Of a stretch of 64,000 nucleotides of DNA, positions 24,146-35,180 are shown piece after piece. Positions within the stretch are counted from its first letter, which is position 1; every line of letters starts with the position of its first letter. The DNA lies in contig CP136067.1 of assembly GCA_032622095.1 (NCBI GenBank), forward strand, positions 178,844,556 to 178,908,555, read 5' to 3'. Made by a program: the position numbers and the translations under genes. The notes under the pieces were generated by a model that saw nothing but the letters and a program-made list of their open reading frames with translations, was not told where the DNA came from and ran no database searches. This DNA is from Siphonodentalium dalli. Taxonomy: Eukaryota; Mollusca; Scaphopoda; Gadilida; Siphonodentaliidae.

Positions 24146-27100
24146 GAAAGTGTCAATGACACTGTTGCTCAACTTGGAAAGGGAATAATTTAATGGAGCG
24201 ATTAGGAATGTGGAGTAAAATCCAAGATGGCTGCTGGCGGCCATGTTTTCGGCCGAATGAACCCAAAATGAGTCGTTCCCATCTACATGTCATTGTTAAT
24301 ATACATGACAAATTTTATGATGATCAGACTAAAGGTACGACCTGCAGCCCGTGCTAAAGAATTTAGTCATACAAAGAGTAAAATCCAAGATGGCTACTGG
24401 CGGCCATGTTTTTTGGCAGAATGACCCCAAAATTACTCGTTCCCATCTACATGTCAATATTATCATCCATGACAAATTTCATGATGATCAGATGAACAGT
24501 ACGACCTGTGGCCCGTGCTAAAGGATTAAATTTTTAAATCCAAGATGGCCGCTGGCGGCCATGTTTTTTGTCCGAATGACCCCAAAATTACTCGTTCCCA
24601 TCTACATGTCAATATTATCACCCATGACAAATTTCATGATGATCAGATGAACAGTACGACCTGTGGCCCGTGCTAAAGGATTAAATTTTTAAATCCAAGA
24701 TGGCCGCTGGCGGCCATGTTTTTTGGCCCAATGACCCCAAAATTCCTCGTTCCCATCTACATGGCATTGTCATTATACATGACAAATTGTATGATGATCA
24801 GACTAAAGGTACGACCTGCAGCCCGTGCTAAAGGATTTAGTCATACAAAGAGTAAAATCCAAGATGGCTCCTGGCGACCATGTTTTTTGGCCCAATGACC
24901 CCCAAATTCCTCGTTCCATCTACATGTCATTATCATTATACATGACAAATTTTATGATGATTAAACTAAAGGTACGACCTGTAGCCCGTGCTAAAGGATT
25001 TAGTCATACAAAGAGTAAAATCCAAGATGGCTGCTGGCGGCCATTTTTTTTGGCCGAATGACCCCAAAATGACTCGTTCCAATGTACATGTCATTGTTAA
25101 CATCCATGACAAATTTTATGATGATCAGACTAAAGGTACGACCTGTAGCCAGTGCTAAAGGATTTAGTCATGCAAAGAGTAAAATCCAAGACGGCTGCTG
25201 GCGGCCATTTGTTTTGCCCAAATGATCCCAAAATGACTCGTTCCCATCTACATGTCACTGTTAACATCCATGACAAATTTTATGATGATCAGACTAAAAG
25301 TACGACCTGTAGCCCATGCTAAAGAATTTAGTCATTCAAAGAGTAAAATCCAAGATGGCTGCTGGTGGCCATGTTTTTCGGCCGAATGACCCCAAAGTTA
25401 CTCGTTCCCATCTACATGTCATTGTTAACATATATGACAAATGTTATGATGATCAGACTAAAAGTACGACATGTAGCCCGTGCTAAAAATTTAGTCATAC
25501 AAAGAGTAAAAACCAAGATGGCTGCTGGTGGCCATGGTTTTGGGCCGAATGACCCCAAAGTTACTCGTTCCCATCTATATGTTAATATTAACATCCGCGA
25601 CAAATTTCATGATGGTCAGATGAACAGTACGATATGTAGCCCGTGCTAATGGATTGAATTTTGAAATCCAAGATGGTCGCGGCCATGTTTTTTGTCCGAA
25701 TCATCCCAAAATTACTCGTTCCCATCAACATTCCAATTTCAACAGCAATGACAAATTTTATGATGATCAGACTAAAGGTACGACCTGTAGCCCGTGCTAA
25801 AGGATTTGGAAATAAAAAGAGTAAAATCCAAGATGGCTGCTGGCGGCCATGTTTTTTGGCCGAATGACCCCAAAATGACTAGTTCCCATCTACATATCAT
25901 TATTAACATTCATGACAAATTTTATGATGATCAGACTAAAAGTACGACATGTAGCGCGTGCTAAAGAATTTATTCATACAAAGAGTAAAATCCAAGATGG
26001 CTGCTGGCGGCCATGTTTTTGTGCCGAATAACCCCAAAATTACTCGTTCCCATTTATATGTCAATATTAATATCCGTGACAAATTTCATGATGATCAGAC
26101 GAACAGTACGGCCTGTAGCCCGTGCTAATGGATTGAATTTTGAAATCTAAGATGGCCGCTGGCGGCCATGTTTTTTTTCCGAACGACCCCAAAATGAACC
26201 ATTCCGGTACAAATGTTGATGTCAACAGCTATGACAAATTTCATAATGATCCGATCAAAGGTACGACCTGAAGCCTCTATTGTTGACGCCTTACGCACAC
26301 ACGCACACACGCGCACACGCACACACGCACACACGGACGACAGACGACAAAGTGATGGCAATAGCTCAAACTTTACAAAGTAAAGTTGAGCTAAAAAGGG
26401 CAAACATTTGCAAGCTCCAGCAAACATCATTAAATTTTGAAATCCAAGATGGCCGCTGGCGGCCATGTTTTTTGTCCGAATGACCCCAAAATGACTCGTT
26501 CCCATTTACATTCCAATTTCAACAGCCATGACAAATTTTATGATGATTAGACTAAAGGTACGACCTGTAGCCCGTGCTAAAGTATTTAGTCATACAAAGA
26601 GTAAAATCCAAGATGGCTGCTGGCGGCCATGTTTTTTGGCCGAATGACCCCAAAATGACTCGTTCCCATCTACATGTGATTATTAACATTCTTGACAAAT
26701 TTTATGATGATCAGACTAAAAGTAGGACCTGTAGCCCATGCTAAATGATTTAGTCATGCAAAGAGTAAAATCAAAGACGACTGCTGACGGCCATGTTTTT
26801 GGGCTGAATGGCCCCAAAATGACTCGTTCCCATCTACATGTCAATATTAACATCCATGACAAATTTCATGATGATCAGACGAACAGTGCGACCTGTGGCC
26901 CGTGCTAATTGATTGAATTTTGAAAACAAAGATGGCCACTGGCGGCCATGTTTTTGTCCGAATGACCCCAAAATGACTCGTTCCCATCTATATTCCAATT
27001 TCAACAGCCATGACAAATTTTATGATGATCAGACTAAAGGTACGACCTGTAGCCCGTGCAAAAGGATTTAGTCATACAAAGAGTAAAATCCAAGATGGCT

Positions 27101-29242
27101 GCTGGCGGCCATTTTTTTTTGCCCGAATAACCCCAAAATGACACGTTCCCATCTACATGTCACTGTTAACATCCATGACAAATTTTATGATGATCAGACT
27201 AAAAGTACGACCTGTAGCCCATGCTAAAGAATTTAGTCATACAAAGAGTAAAATCCAAGATGGCTGCTGGTGGCCATGTTTTTCGGCCGAATGACCCCAA
27301 AGTTACTCGTTCCCATCTACATGTCATTGTTAACATATATGACAAATGTTATGATGATCAGACTAAAAGTACGACATGTAGCCCGTGCTAAAAATTTAGT
27401 CATACAAAGAGTAAAAACCAAGATGGCTGCTGGTGGCCATGTTTTTGGGCCGAATGACCCCAAAGTTACTCGTTCCCATCTATATGTTAATATTAACATC
27501 CACGACAAATTTGTAAAGTTTGAGCTAAAAAGGGCAAACATTTGCAAGCTCCAGCAAACATCATTAAATTTTGAAATCCAAGATGGCCGCTGGCGGCCAT
27601 GTTTTTTGTCCGAATGACCCCAAAATGACTCGTTCCCATCTACATTCCAATTTCAACAGCCATGACAAATTTTATGATGATTAGACAAAAGGTACGACCT
27701 GTAGCCCGTGCTAAAGTATTTAGTCATACAAAGAGTAAAATCCAAGATGGCTGCTGGCGGCCATGTTTTTTGGCCGAATGAACCCAAAATGACTCGTTCC
27801 CATCTACATGTGATTATTAACATTCTTGACAAATTTTATGATGATCAGACTAAAAGTAGGACCTGTAGCCCATGCTAAATGATTTAGTCATGCAAAGAGT
27901 AAAATCAAAGACGACTGCTGGCGGCCATGTTTTTGGGCTGAATGACCCCAAAATGACTCGTTCCCATCTACATGTCAATATTAACATCCATGACAAATTT
28001 CATGATGATCAGACGAACAGTGCGACCTGTGGCCCGTGCTAATTGATTGAATTTTGAAAACAAAGATGGCCACTGGCGGCCATGTTTTTTGTCCGAATGA
28101 CCCCAAAATGACTCGTTCCCATCTATATTCCAATTTCAACAGCCATGACAAATTTTATGATGATCAGACTAAAGGTACGACCTGTAGCCCGTGCAAAAGG
28201 ATTTAGTCATACAAAGAGTAAAATCCAAGATGGCTGCTGGCGGCCATTTTTTTTGCCCGAATAACCCCAAAATGACTCGTTCCCATCTACATGTCACTGT
28301 TAACATCCATGACAAATTTTATGATGATCAGACTAAAAGTACGACATGTAGCCCGTGCTAAAAATTTAGTCATACAAAGAGTAAAAACCAAGATGGCTGC
28401 TGGTGGCCATGTTTTTGGGCCGAATGACCCCAAAGTTACTCGTTCCCATCTATATGTCAATATTAACATCCACGACAAATTTCATGATGGTCAGATGAAC
28501 AGTACGATATGTAGCCCGTGCTAATGGATTGAATTTTGAAATCCAAGATGGTCGCGGCCATGTTTTTTGTCCGAATCATCCCAAAATTACTCGTTCCCAT
28601 CAACATTCCAATTTCAACAGCAATGACAAATTTTATGATGATCAGACTAAAGGTACGACCTGTAGCCCGTGCTAAAGGATTTGGAAATAAAAAGAGTAAA
28701 ATCCAAGATGGCTGCTGGCGGCCATGTTTTTTGGCCGAATGACCCCAAAATGACTCGTTCCCATCTACATATCATTATTAACATTCTTGACAAATTTTAT
28801 GATGATCAGACTAAAAGTACGACATGTAGCGCGTGCTAAAGAATTTATTCATACAAAGAGTAAAATCCAAGATGGCTGCTGGCGGCCATGTTTTTGTGCC
28901 GAATAACCCCAAAATTACTCGTTCCCATTTATATGTCAATATTAATATCCGTGACAAATTTCATGATGATCAGACGAACAGTACGGCCTGTAGCCCGTGC
29001 TAATGGATTGAATTTTGAAATCTAAGATGGCCGCTGGCGGCCATGTTTTTTTTCTTCGAATGACCCCAAAATGAATCACTCCAGTCTAATTGTTGATGTC
29101 AACAGCTATGACAAATTTCATAATCATCTGAACAAAGGTACGACCTGTAGCCTGTATTGTTGACAAATCATGCACACACGGACGACGGACGACAAAGCCA
29201 TGGCAATAGCTCAAACTTTACAAAGTAAAGTTCAGCTAAAAA
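24146..29242 (+). mobile_element. expanded Helentron-associated element (HINE) array
   Basis: It starts with GAAAGTGTCAATGACACTG and TTGCTCAACTT, and ends with CTTTACAAAGTAAAG, TTCAGCTAAAA. About 30 monomers lie between. Two kinds alternate: one preceded by TAGTCATACAAAGAGTAAAATCC and one preceded by TTGAATTTTGAAATC. An internal copy of the family's 3' end (microsatellite plus hairpin) sits at about 26290-26397, and part of it recurs at about 27509-27525. The array therefore contains either a nested element or a duplication that copied the terminus. Large blocks have been re-duplicated (see findings). Open frames through the monomers (such as 26125-26505 minus) are by-products of repetition. 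Confidence 0.8.
26290..26397 (+). repeat. internal HINE 3'-end copy with CA-rich microsatellite
   Basis: A (CACACG)-type microsatellite, GACGACAAAGTGATGGCAAT, AGCTCAAACTTTACAAAGTA and GAGCTAAAAA occur in the family's terminal order, but the array then continues for another 2.8 kb. Confidence 0.75.
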
Positions 29243-30175
29243 TGACTGTAGGAAAAAAATATACAGGGCCCTGCCAGGAAAACATGTGTTAGCCGGGCTG
29301 CTGAACCACCCACAAACCCCCGCCTAGTGTTCAGAAAAAAATGCAGACCCCACCCTGCTTAAGCGCAATCAATTGCGCTTAAGCGCAATTCCTTATTAAA
29401 TGTGAATTTTGCCTCCTACATGTATATGTTCATCGCTTTTTGAGACCCCCACCCACTATACTAGGCACTAGGCCTTTTGCCAGTATTTTAGCTGGGCACT
29501 TTGCAACGAAATCACAGGGGTCCAGATTTTTTAAAATGAAAATAACAATGTCACAGATATGAGAGGCCTTTTTCACATATTATTATTTATCTTTGCTTTA
29601 TGGTGGGCCTATATATACTTTAATGATGTAGGATATTCAGGCCTGTGCCATTTAAAATTAATCCAGGGTGATCATGAATTTTTTTATTTTCGCTAAAGCC
29701 TTAATTTCCATCTAATGTTTTGACAACTGTTGACATTTTTTTTAAATAGTTGGGGGTGAGACACACTGTAACAATAACTGCATCAATGAATCATTTACAA
29801 ATTTAGAATTCCATATGATAATTGATATTTTCCATTTGCCATTTTGGCATGAAAATCATTGAAATGATGATGAAATTTCCAACTAATTCAGGCTATGCCT
29901 ATGGTTCTTTAGTTTCCCCAACCAACCAGTTTCCCCAAATTTTGTTTTGTTGACACATTCATACAACTGAATTAATTTAATGTTTATTTATAATCAATAT
30001 GTTGTCACAATACCGCCCGATCACAAATTCACAACATATTGGGTTGTTTATATTTTCTACATAGTTAACCTCAGTCATCTTTTTCTGGTTTCGCGCATGG
30101 GTCGAATTGTCAGTCTGAAGTGTTTTGGACGGATACCACTCTATGCACCTGCTCTATGGCCAAATTAGTCGACCA
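29243..30175. other. no recognised gene
   Basis: AT-rich sequence with no supported ORF. It contains a perfect 12-bp-arm palindrome, CTTAAGCGCAAT/ATTGCGCTTAAG, at 29358-29383. The two gene-like frames here are short and motif-free. Confidence 0.5.
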
Positions 30176-31250
30176 TCTGGGATGTGGTATGTAGGGTGTA
30201 TCAAAGTAATTAATGATGTAAAGAGTAAAATCCAATATGGCTGCCGACGACCATGTTTTTTGGGTAAATGACCCCATAATGACTCGTTCCCATCTAGAGG
30301 TCACCCCGATGATCCATATGAAGTTTGGTGACGATCAAATCAGGGATGTGGTCTGTAGGATATGTCTAAGGATTTATGGCTGACAGTGGACACGTTTTAG
30401 GGCCAAATGACCCTCAAATGACTCGTTCCTATCTACGTCCCAATGTCAACAGCCATGAGAAATTTCATTGATGGTCCAACTAAAGGTAGACCTGCAGTCC
30501 GTGCCAAAGGATTTAGTCATGCGAAGAGTAAAATCCAAGATGGCTTCTGGCAGCCAGGATATTTGGCCGAATGACCTATTGAAAGTGTCAATGACACTGT
30601 AGCTCAACTTAGGTAGGGGAATAATTTAATGGTTGACAACAGATGGGCCTGCAGCACATGCTAATAGATTTTGTAGAAATATTTAGTGATACATAGAGTA
30701 AAAACCAAACTGGCCATTGGCGGCCATATTTTTTTTGCCGAATGACCCCAAAATGACGAGTTCCCATCTAGGCCACCCCGATACTCAATATGAAGTTTGG
30801 TGATGATCAGATCAGGGATATGGTCTGTAGGGTGTGTCAAAATATTTACAGTAATGCCTTAAGTAATAAACCTCTTAACTAAAGCAGAATTATGGGTAAC
30901 TTTTCATGATTTAGTCGGAAATATGGCTTGTTGCCATTCATCGGATGAATGGCAACAAGCCATATTTTCGACTAAATCCTGAAATGTTACCCATAATTCT
31001 GCTTTGGTTAAGAGGTCGATTACTTAGGGCATTACTATAGTGATCCTAAGTGTAAAATGCAAGATGGCCACTGGCAGCCATGTTTTTTGGCCGAATGTCC
31101 CTAAAATGACTCGTTCCCATCTTTATCTCAATAACAACATCCATGATGATATTTATGAAGATCATACAAACAGTACAGCTTGTAGCCCGCGTCAACGGAT
31201 TCAATTTGGATACCAAATATTCCAGAGATCAGGCAATATATACCTACATG
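30176..31250 (+). mobile_element. old HINE-family array with a nested start
   Basis: Diverged monomers of the same subfamily as 5.7-6.9 kb ('GTCACCCCGATGATCCATAT', 'GATCAGGGATGTGGTCTGTA'). At 30581 the family's 5' signature, GAAAGTGTCAATGACACTG plus TAGCTCAACTT, begins anew, so a second element starts inside the first. A foldback MITE (30849-31037) interrupts the array. No right-end signature is seen before unique sequence resumes near 31250. Confidence 0.65.
30849..31037. mobile_element. foldback MITE, second copy
   Basis: Same family as 18589-18801: CAGTAATGCC at the left, GGGCATTACTA at the right, flanked by TA on both sides, with the two arms complementary almost to the centre. It is 189 bp because the central portion is shorter. 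Confidence 0.8.
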
Positions 31251-31586
31251 TACAAGTGGTTGGAGCACATACTGCAAGGAAGGGATCAGAAGCTCATTGT
31301 GTATTAAAAGGTATTGCATCTCATTTGAATATGCCTTGAAAACAGCAATGTTTTCTCAAGATCCATGTGAACATTTGCCACCTAGGTTGTTTTACATACA
31401 AAAAACGCCATATGGCCGAACTTCGAAAAAAAAAAAATTTAAATTCTGTGCTAATTGAGCACTAAAAAGTGATATAACCCTTTAACAGGCTATCATTTGA
31501 ATATGCCATAAAACAAAAATGTATTTTCAAGATCCATTTGAAATTTTGACACTTTCGATTGTTTTACTGACAAAAAATACCTTAAG

Positions 31587-31679
31587 CCCAAAAATAAGGG
31601 TTTAATCAAGTTTATGAATGGGTATCCCAATATGATGGGATACCCATTTATAAACTTGATTAAACCCTTATTTTTTGGG
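31587..31679. repeat. hairpin-forming palindrome
   Basis: Arms of about 44 bp (GCCCAAAAATAAGGGTTTAA... and its complement ending TTTTTTGGG) are separated by only a few bases (around AATATGA). They differ at one or two positions. It could be a small foldback element; flanking duplications are not evident. Confidence 0.75.
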
Positions 31680-31892
31680 ACTGTATGTCCAACTGTGGTA
31701 GATTGACCTAATTTATACAGGAATTTGTAGTTATAGAACCAACTCTTTCCATGAACCCGGTGTGATGGCTGGAGTGAATTTTTTTCGGAATCACATCACG
31801 ATACAAGGCCAACGTGAATCTTATTTGGAATACTCACCAATGCTGACCAATGAAGTAAAAAGGCACTGTGTGACAAATATATCCTACCTTAT

Positions 31893-32957
31893 TGTGACGG
31901 TGTAATTTAGCCCTAGTTTATATACAACTAATACAAGTTAATACTGACAACTAGCAGCTAACATATTCATCCATATCACCGGTATTTACGACATCCCGTT
32001 TACCCTCTCAACTTTGCTGTATTCGATCCGTCCCTGTCTTATCACTGTCACTTCAGCCCAATGCTAAACGCTCTAGTACCGCCACTTCAAATAATTCAGA
32101 TAAGCTCGCAGCTGATTGGATGACACATGGTCGCGCGTAAAGTTGTCAAAGGTTAAACAGTTTCGCGGGGTTTTAGATTAGTTGGTCAGAAAGTAAAGTT
32201 GTCTTCGGAAAGTTATTGTCTTAAAGTCTTAGTTTATTTTGTCGTCAAGATGTCGTCAAGTTGTTTAGACTATCGTTGTATACAGATCCTGACATAGTGG
32301 CCTATGTCTCATTGAACTGGTATGTTCACAGTTTCTATATTTTATCGTTATAACATGTTTTTATTAATACTTTTGTCTTCAAGTAAATCACCATAGAGTT
32401 TGTCCATTTTGACATAAAGTATATTTCCTATTTTAATTATATTTTAATGTGATTACTTTTGTGAGGTTATCTCCCGATAACCTGAGATGCCAGTTTGTAG
32501 ATATCTCAATTAGATAGATTGGATATCTGGCATTTCTTGTATTTTCAGGAACTCCTCAAGTTCCTTTAACATATATTTGTGTATGCACATATGCGTGCTT
32601 ATCATGCAAATGGTAATATATTTGCATTTGGTTGCAGGGCCTATTCTATGCCTATACTGATGTATGATAACACTCTCTGTGTTATGTGAACAGACTATGC
32701 CAGTCTAACTATGCCAGTCTGTGGATGATGTTTGATTGTATGTGTTGGTGATGATGATGATAATCAAGATGTGTTATTAAGATGAATAAATGCTATTGAA
32801 GACTACAAAAGGTAATATGAACTTTCCATAGACCCTGCCCACCAAGACTGAGAATTAATTGACGGAGCCCATACTGCCAAGGCTAACTTTATAAATGTAA
32901 TGTCAAAGGCTCAAGGACATTTAATAATATAAATGGACCCATAGTAACCCTATGACA
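31893..32957 (+). repeat. 5' LTR (1065 bp)
   Basis: Starts TGTGACGGTGTAATTTAGCC and ends CCCTATGACA. It contains an AATAAA polyadenylation signal at 32785-32790 and a perfect hairpin AGGTTATCTCCCGATAACCT near 32463. It carries a 14-bp duplication (ACTATGCCAGTCTA) that the 3' LTR lacks. Confidence 0.95.
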
Positions 32958-32959
32958 TT

Positions 32960-32977
32960 TGGCGCTCACCGTGGTAA
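32960..32977 (+). promoter_or_regulatory. primer-binding site
   Basis: TGGCGCTCACCGTGG begins two bases after the LTR end. TGG is the expected complement of a tRNA 3' CCA. I cannot assign the tRNA without comparison to host tRNAs. Confidence 0.7.
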
Positions 32978-34560
32978 TGGCAGTGGTTCCAGAACTCTTG
33001 GAAATTCGAAGAAGTTGTGTTACTTTAAGTGAAACTGGTAAACCAGCCCAAAGATAACTGTTGCTGGAAACTGGGAATTCCCAACCTGTCAAGGACGCGC
33101 ACGCTGTAATAACAATGTGGAGCCCGTGTAATCTCTTCGCTAACAATGGATTCAGTGATTGGAGCCATGCAGTGTGTAGGCAAACTATTCACTATTGTGC
33201 TACTTAATTATCGCTTGGCCAAGTCGCGAGTTTAGTGACCGTGTTCATCGCGCATCGACGGATCGAGTGATCGACCTAGATTCGTAGGCTAAATACTACA
33301 GTGTGTAAAATCACCAACTGTGACGTGTTTGTAAACAATTTTCATTCGCAAATTGGGATCTGATGTCAATTCTCAAAATGCCCATATCTTGTTTACTTAT
33401 GCACACTTGTTTTTTTGTTTATGCACTTCTGTTCATTCTGATTTGAACCATGCATCCTCAATAACTAAATTAGTTTATTTAGGGTTGTGAGCTTGTGTAT
33501 GCAACTTTGGTGATGTGACCCCGGTCATGCTGTCAAATGTGCCTGTATAATCTTATAACTAACGTGTGTCGTGTATAAAGAGCGTTCTATTTCTTATTCA
33601 AAGCAGTGTCTGTTTTCTTCAACGCTCAATAAAGTGCTCTGTTTAGTAAACCCGACACATAAATAGAACTTCCGGTTTTGCGTTGTAAACATTGACACAT
33701 GGCTTTTTGTTGACATGTCAACGTGAGCAGATCCGGACGATTTTGTCATTGTTTTTCATCAGTGCCAGTATTTTTGAAAGTGTAAGTTGTTTTCATGCAA
33801 ACTATAGACTAGTTAATATACTGGTAATTTATTTTGAGGCTCATAGCATGTTCACAATGTTGTATTTGATTGAGTATCCAAAATTGACAACAAAATTTGT
33901 CAGGCCACTTTGTCAAATTTCTCATGTGCCAGAATCAACCTGCTGATTAAGTGATATTTTTACAAAGCCGGACTTGTTGGAAAATATTTGAATTTTTCCA
34001 AACATTCCGTGTTTTCTGGTTGTGTAAATTTAATCGCTTTCTGCGGATGCATACTTAACTTAGTGCATCATTTGTGTTGGCATTTTGGATGCAAATAATT
34101 TTTGCATCATCCCGGTAGTGTTTAAGCTGGCATTTGTGAAAATGGTAGTTTCAGCTTGTTTTCCATCAGCGTTGTTGTTCGACATTCTGCTTCAGTGTTT
34201 TTGTGTTATGTTCAGTAGTCGCAGATAACATAAGACGGTAAGTTTAGTGTCGTCCAGTCAGTTGGCCAATAATATTGGTCACGGTATCTTGTCCATACCC
34301 GACTTTCCCCGACATACATTCTGACTTGCCCACTTGTCGCTTGACATTTCAATCTTTTTGTCGTACAATACCGTTCGCTCGCATCATTTCATATCATCGC
34401 ATGAATTAAATAATTCAAATTAATAATGGTATAATTAATTAACTAAGCTAATTATATATAAATCTTTGATTTGCTTTATAAATTTAGTTTTGTTTCAGTT
34501 TTTCTCACTGACTCGCAGTGTCAGAAATTTTTCATTCTGACGTCTACGTCAGATTAGTGA
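32978..34560 (+). other. long untranslated leader, no gag capsid ORF
   Basis: Gypsy-type elements normally encode capsid here or fused to pol. All three plus frames are closed within short distances and I see no capsid-like ORF. Two good splice-donor-like sites occur, GTAAGT at 33782 and GTAAGT at 34238 (context ACG|GTAAGTTT). They are candidates for splicing into the acceptor-like array downstream. Confidence 0.6.
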
Positions 34561-35070
34561 AATTAGGTAACTTCGCTCGTCTCGTAAAATTTTTCAGATT
34601 TTCCGAAGGCGGTGGCCGCAGTACACTGAAAATAGGATACTTAGAATTTTTTTCAGTTCGTTCGCATTTTACTTCGGATATAGGTGATTAGTTTCGACTT
34701 TGAATTTTTTCAGCTCGTCGTCAGACATTATTGAAGTTAGGTGACTTGTCCCGACTTAGATTTTTTTCAGCTGTTTTTGCATTGAAATTAGGTGACATGG
34801 TTGTACTTTGAATTTTTTTTTGTAGACGGTAGCCGATTTACATCGACATTAGGTGACTTCATCGGACTTAGAAATTTTTTCCAGATATTTCTGCGTTATC
34901 ATACATAGAGATTTATATCTTCTTTTTATGCTAAAGCCGTAATTTATTTACAGTGAACTTAGGACTTGAATATTTTTTTCAGATTTCAATTAGCAATTGG
35001 ACTTGAATATTTTTTTCACAGGTTACGATAGTCATTAGATAGCTGATCTTGAAATATTTTTCAGATATTT
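34561..35070 (+). repeat. ~57-bp tandem units resembling splice acceptors and donors
   Basis: A T-rich tract ending in CAG or TAG recurs with AG ends at 34597, 34656, 34713, 34770, 34825 and 34884 (spacing 55-59 bp), then less regularly at 34953, 34982, 35021 and 35064. Most units also hold an AGGTGACTT- or AGGTAACTT-like block (GT at 34567, 34684, 34741, 34792, 34853) 30-40 bases before the next T-tract. The array ends 117 bases before the ORF start. It has the look of serial 3' splice sites. Confidence 0.75.
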
Positions 35071-35180
35071 TTCTGAATAAATTATTGGTTAATACATTAC
35101 TTTAACCACAACTTGCTGATTCATTTGAATAATTGTGTTTATTTGTATTATTATTTCCATATTGTTCATTAAATTGAATC

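Noticed and set aside
26125-26505. 126-codon minus frame and similar frames within the HINE arrays
   Set aside because: Each is read from satellite monomers and microsatellite and recurs with them; composition is dictated by the repeat.
33692-33946. 84-codon frame in the retrotransposon leader considered as gag remnant
   Set aside because: Hydrophobic, no capsid or zinc-knuckle features, and too short.
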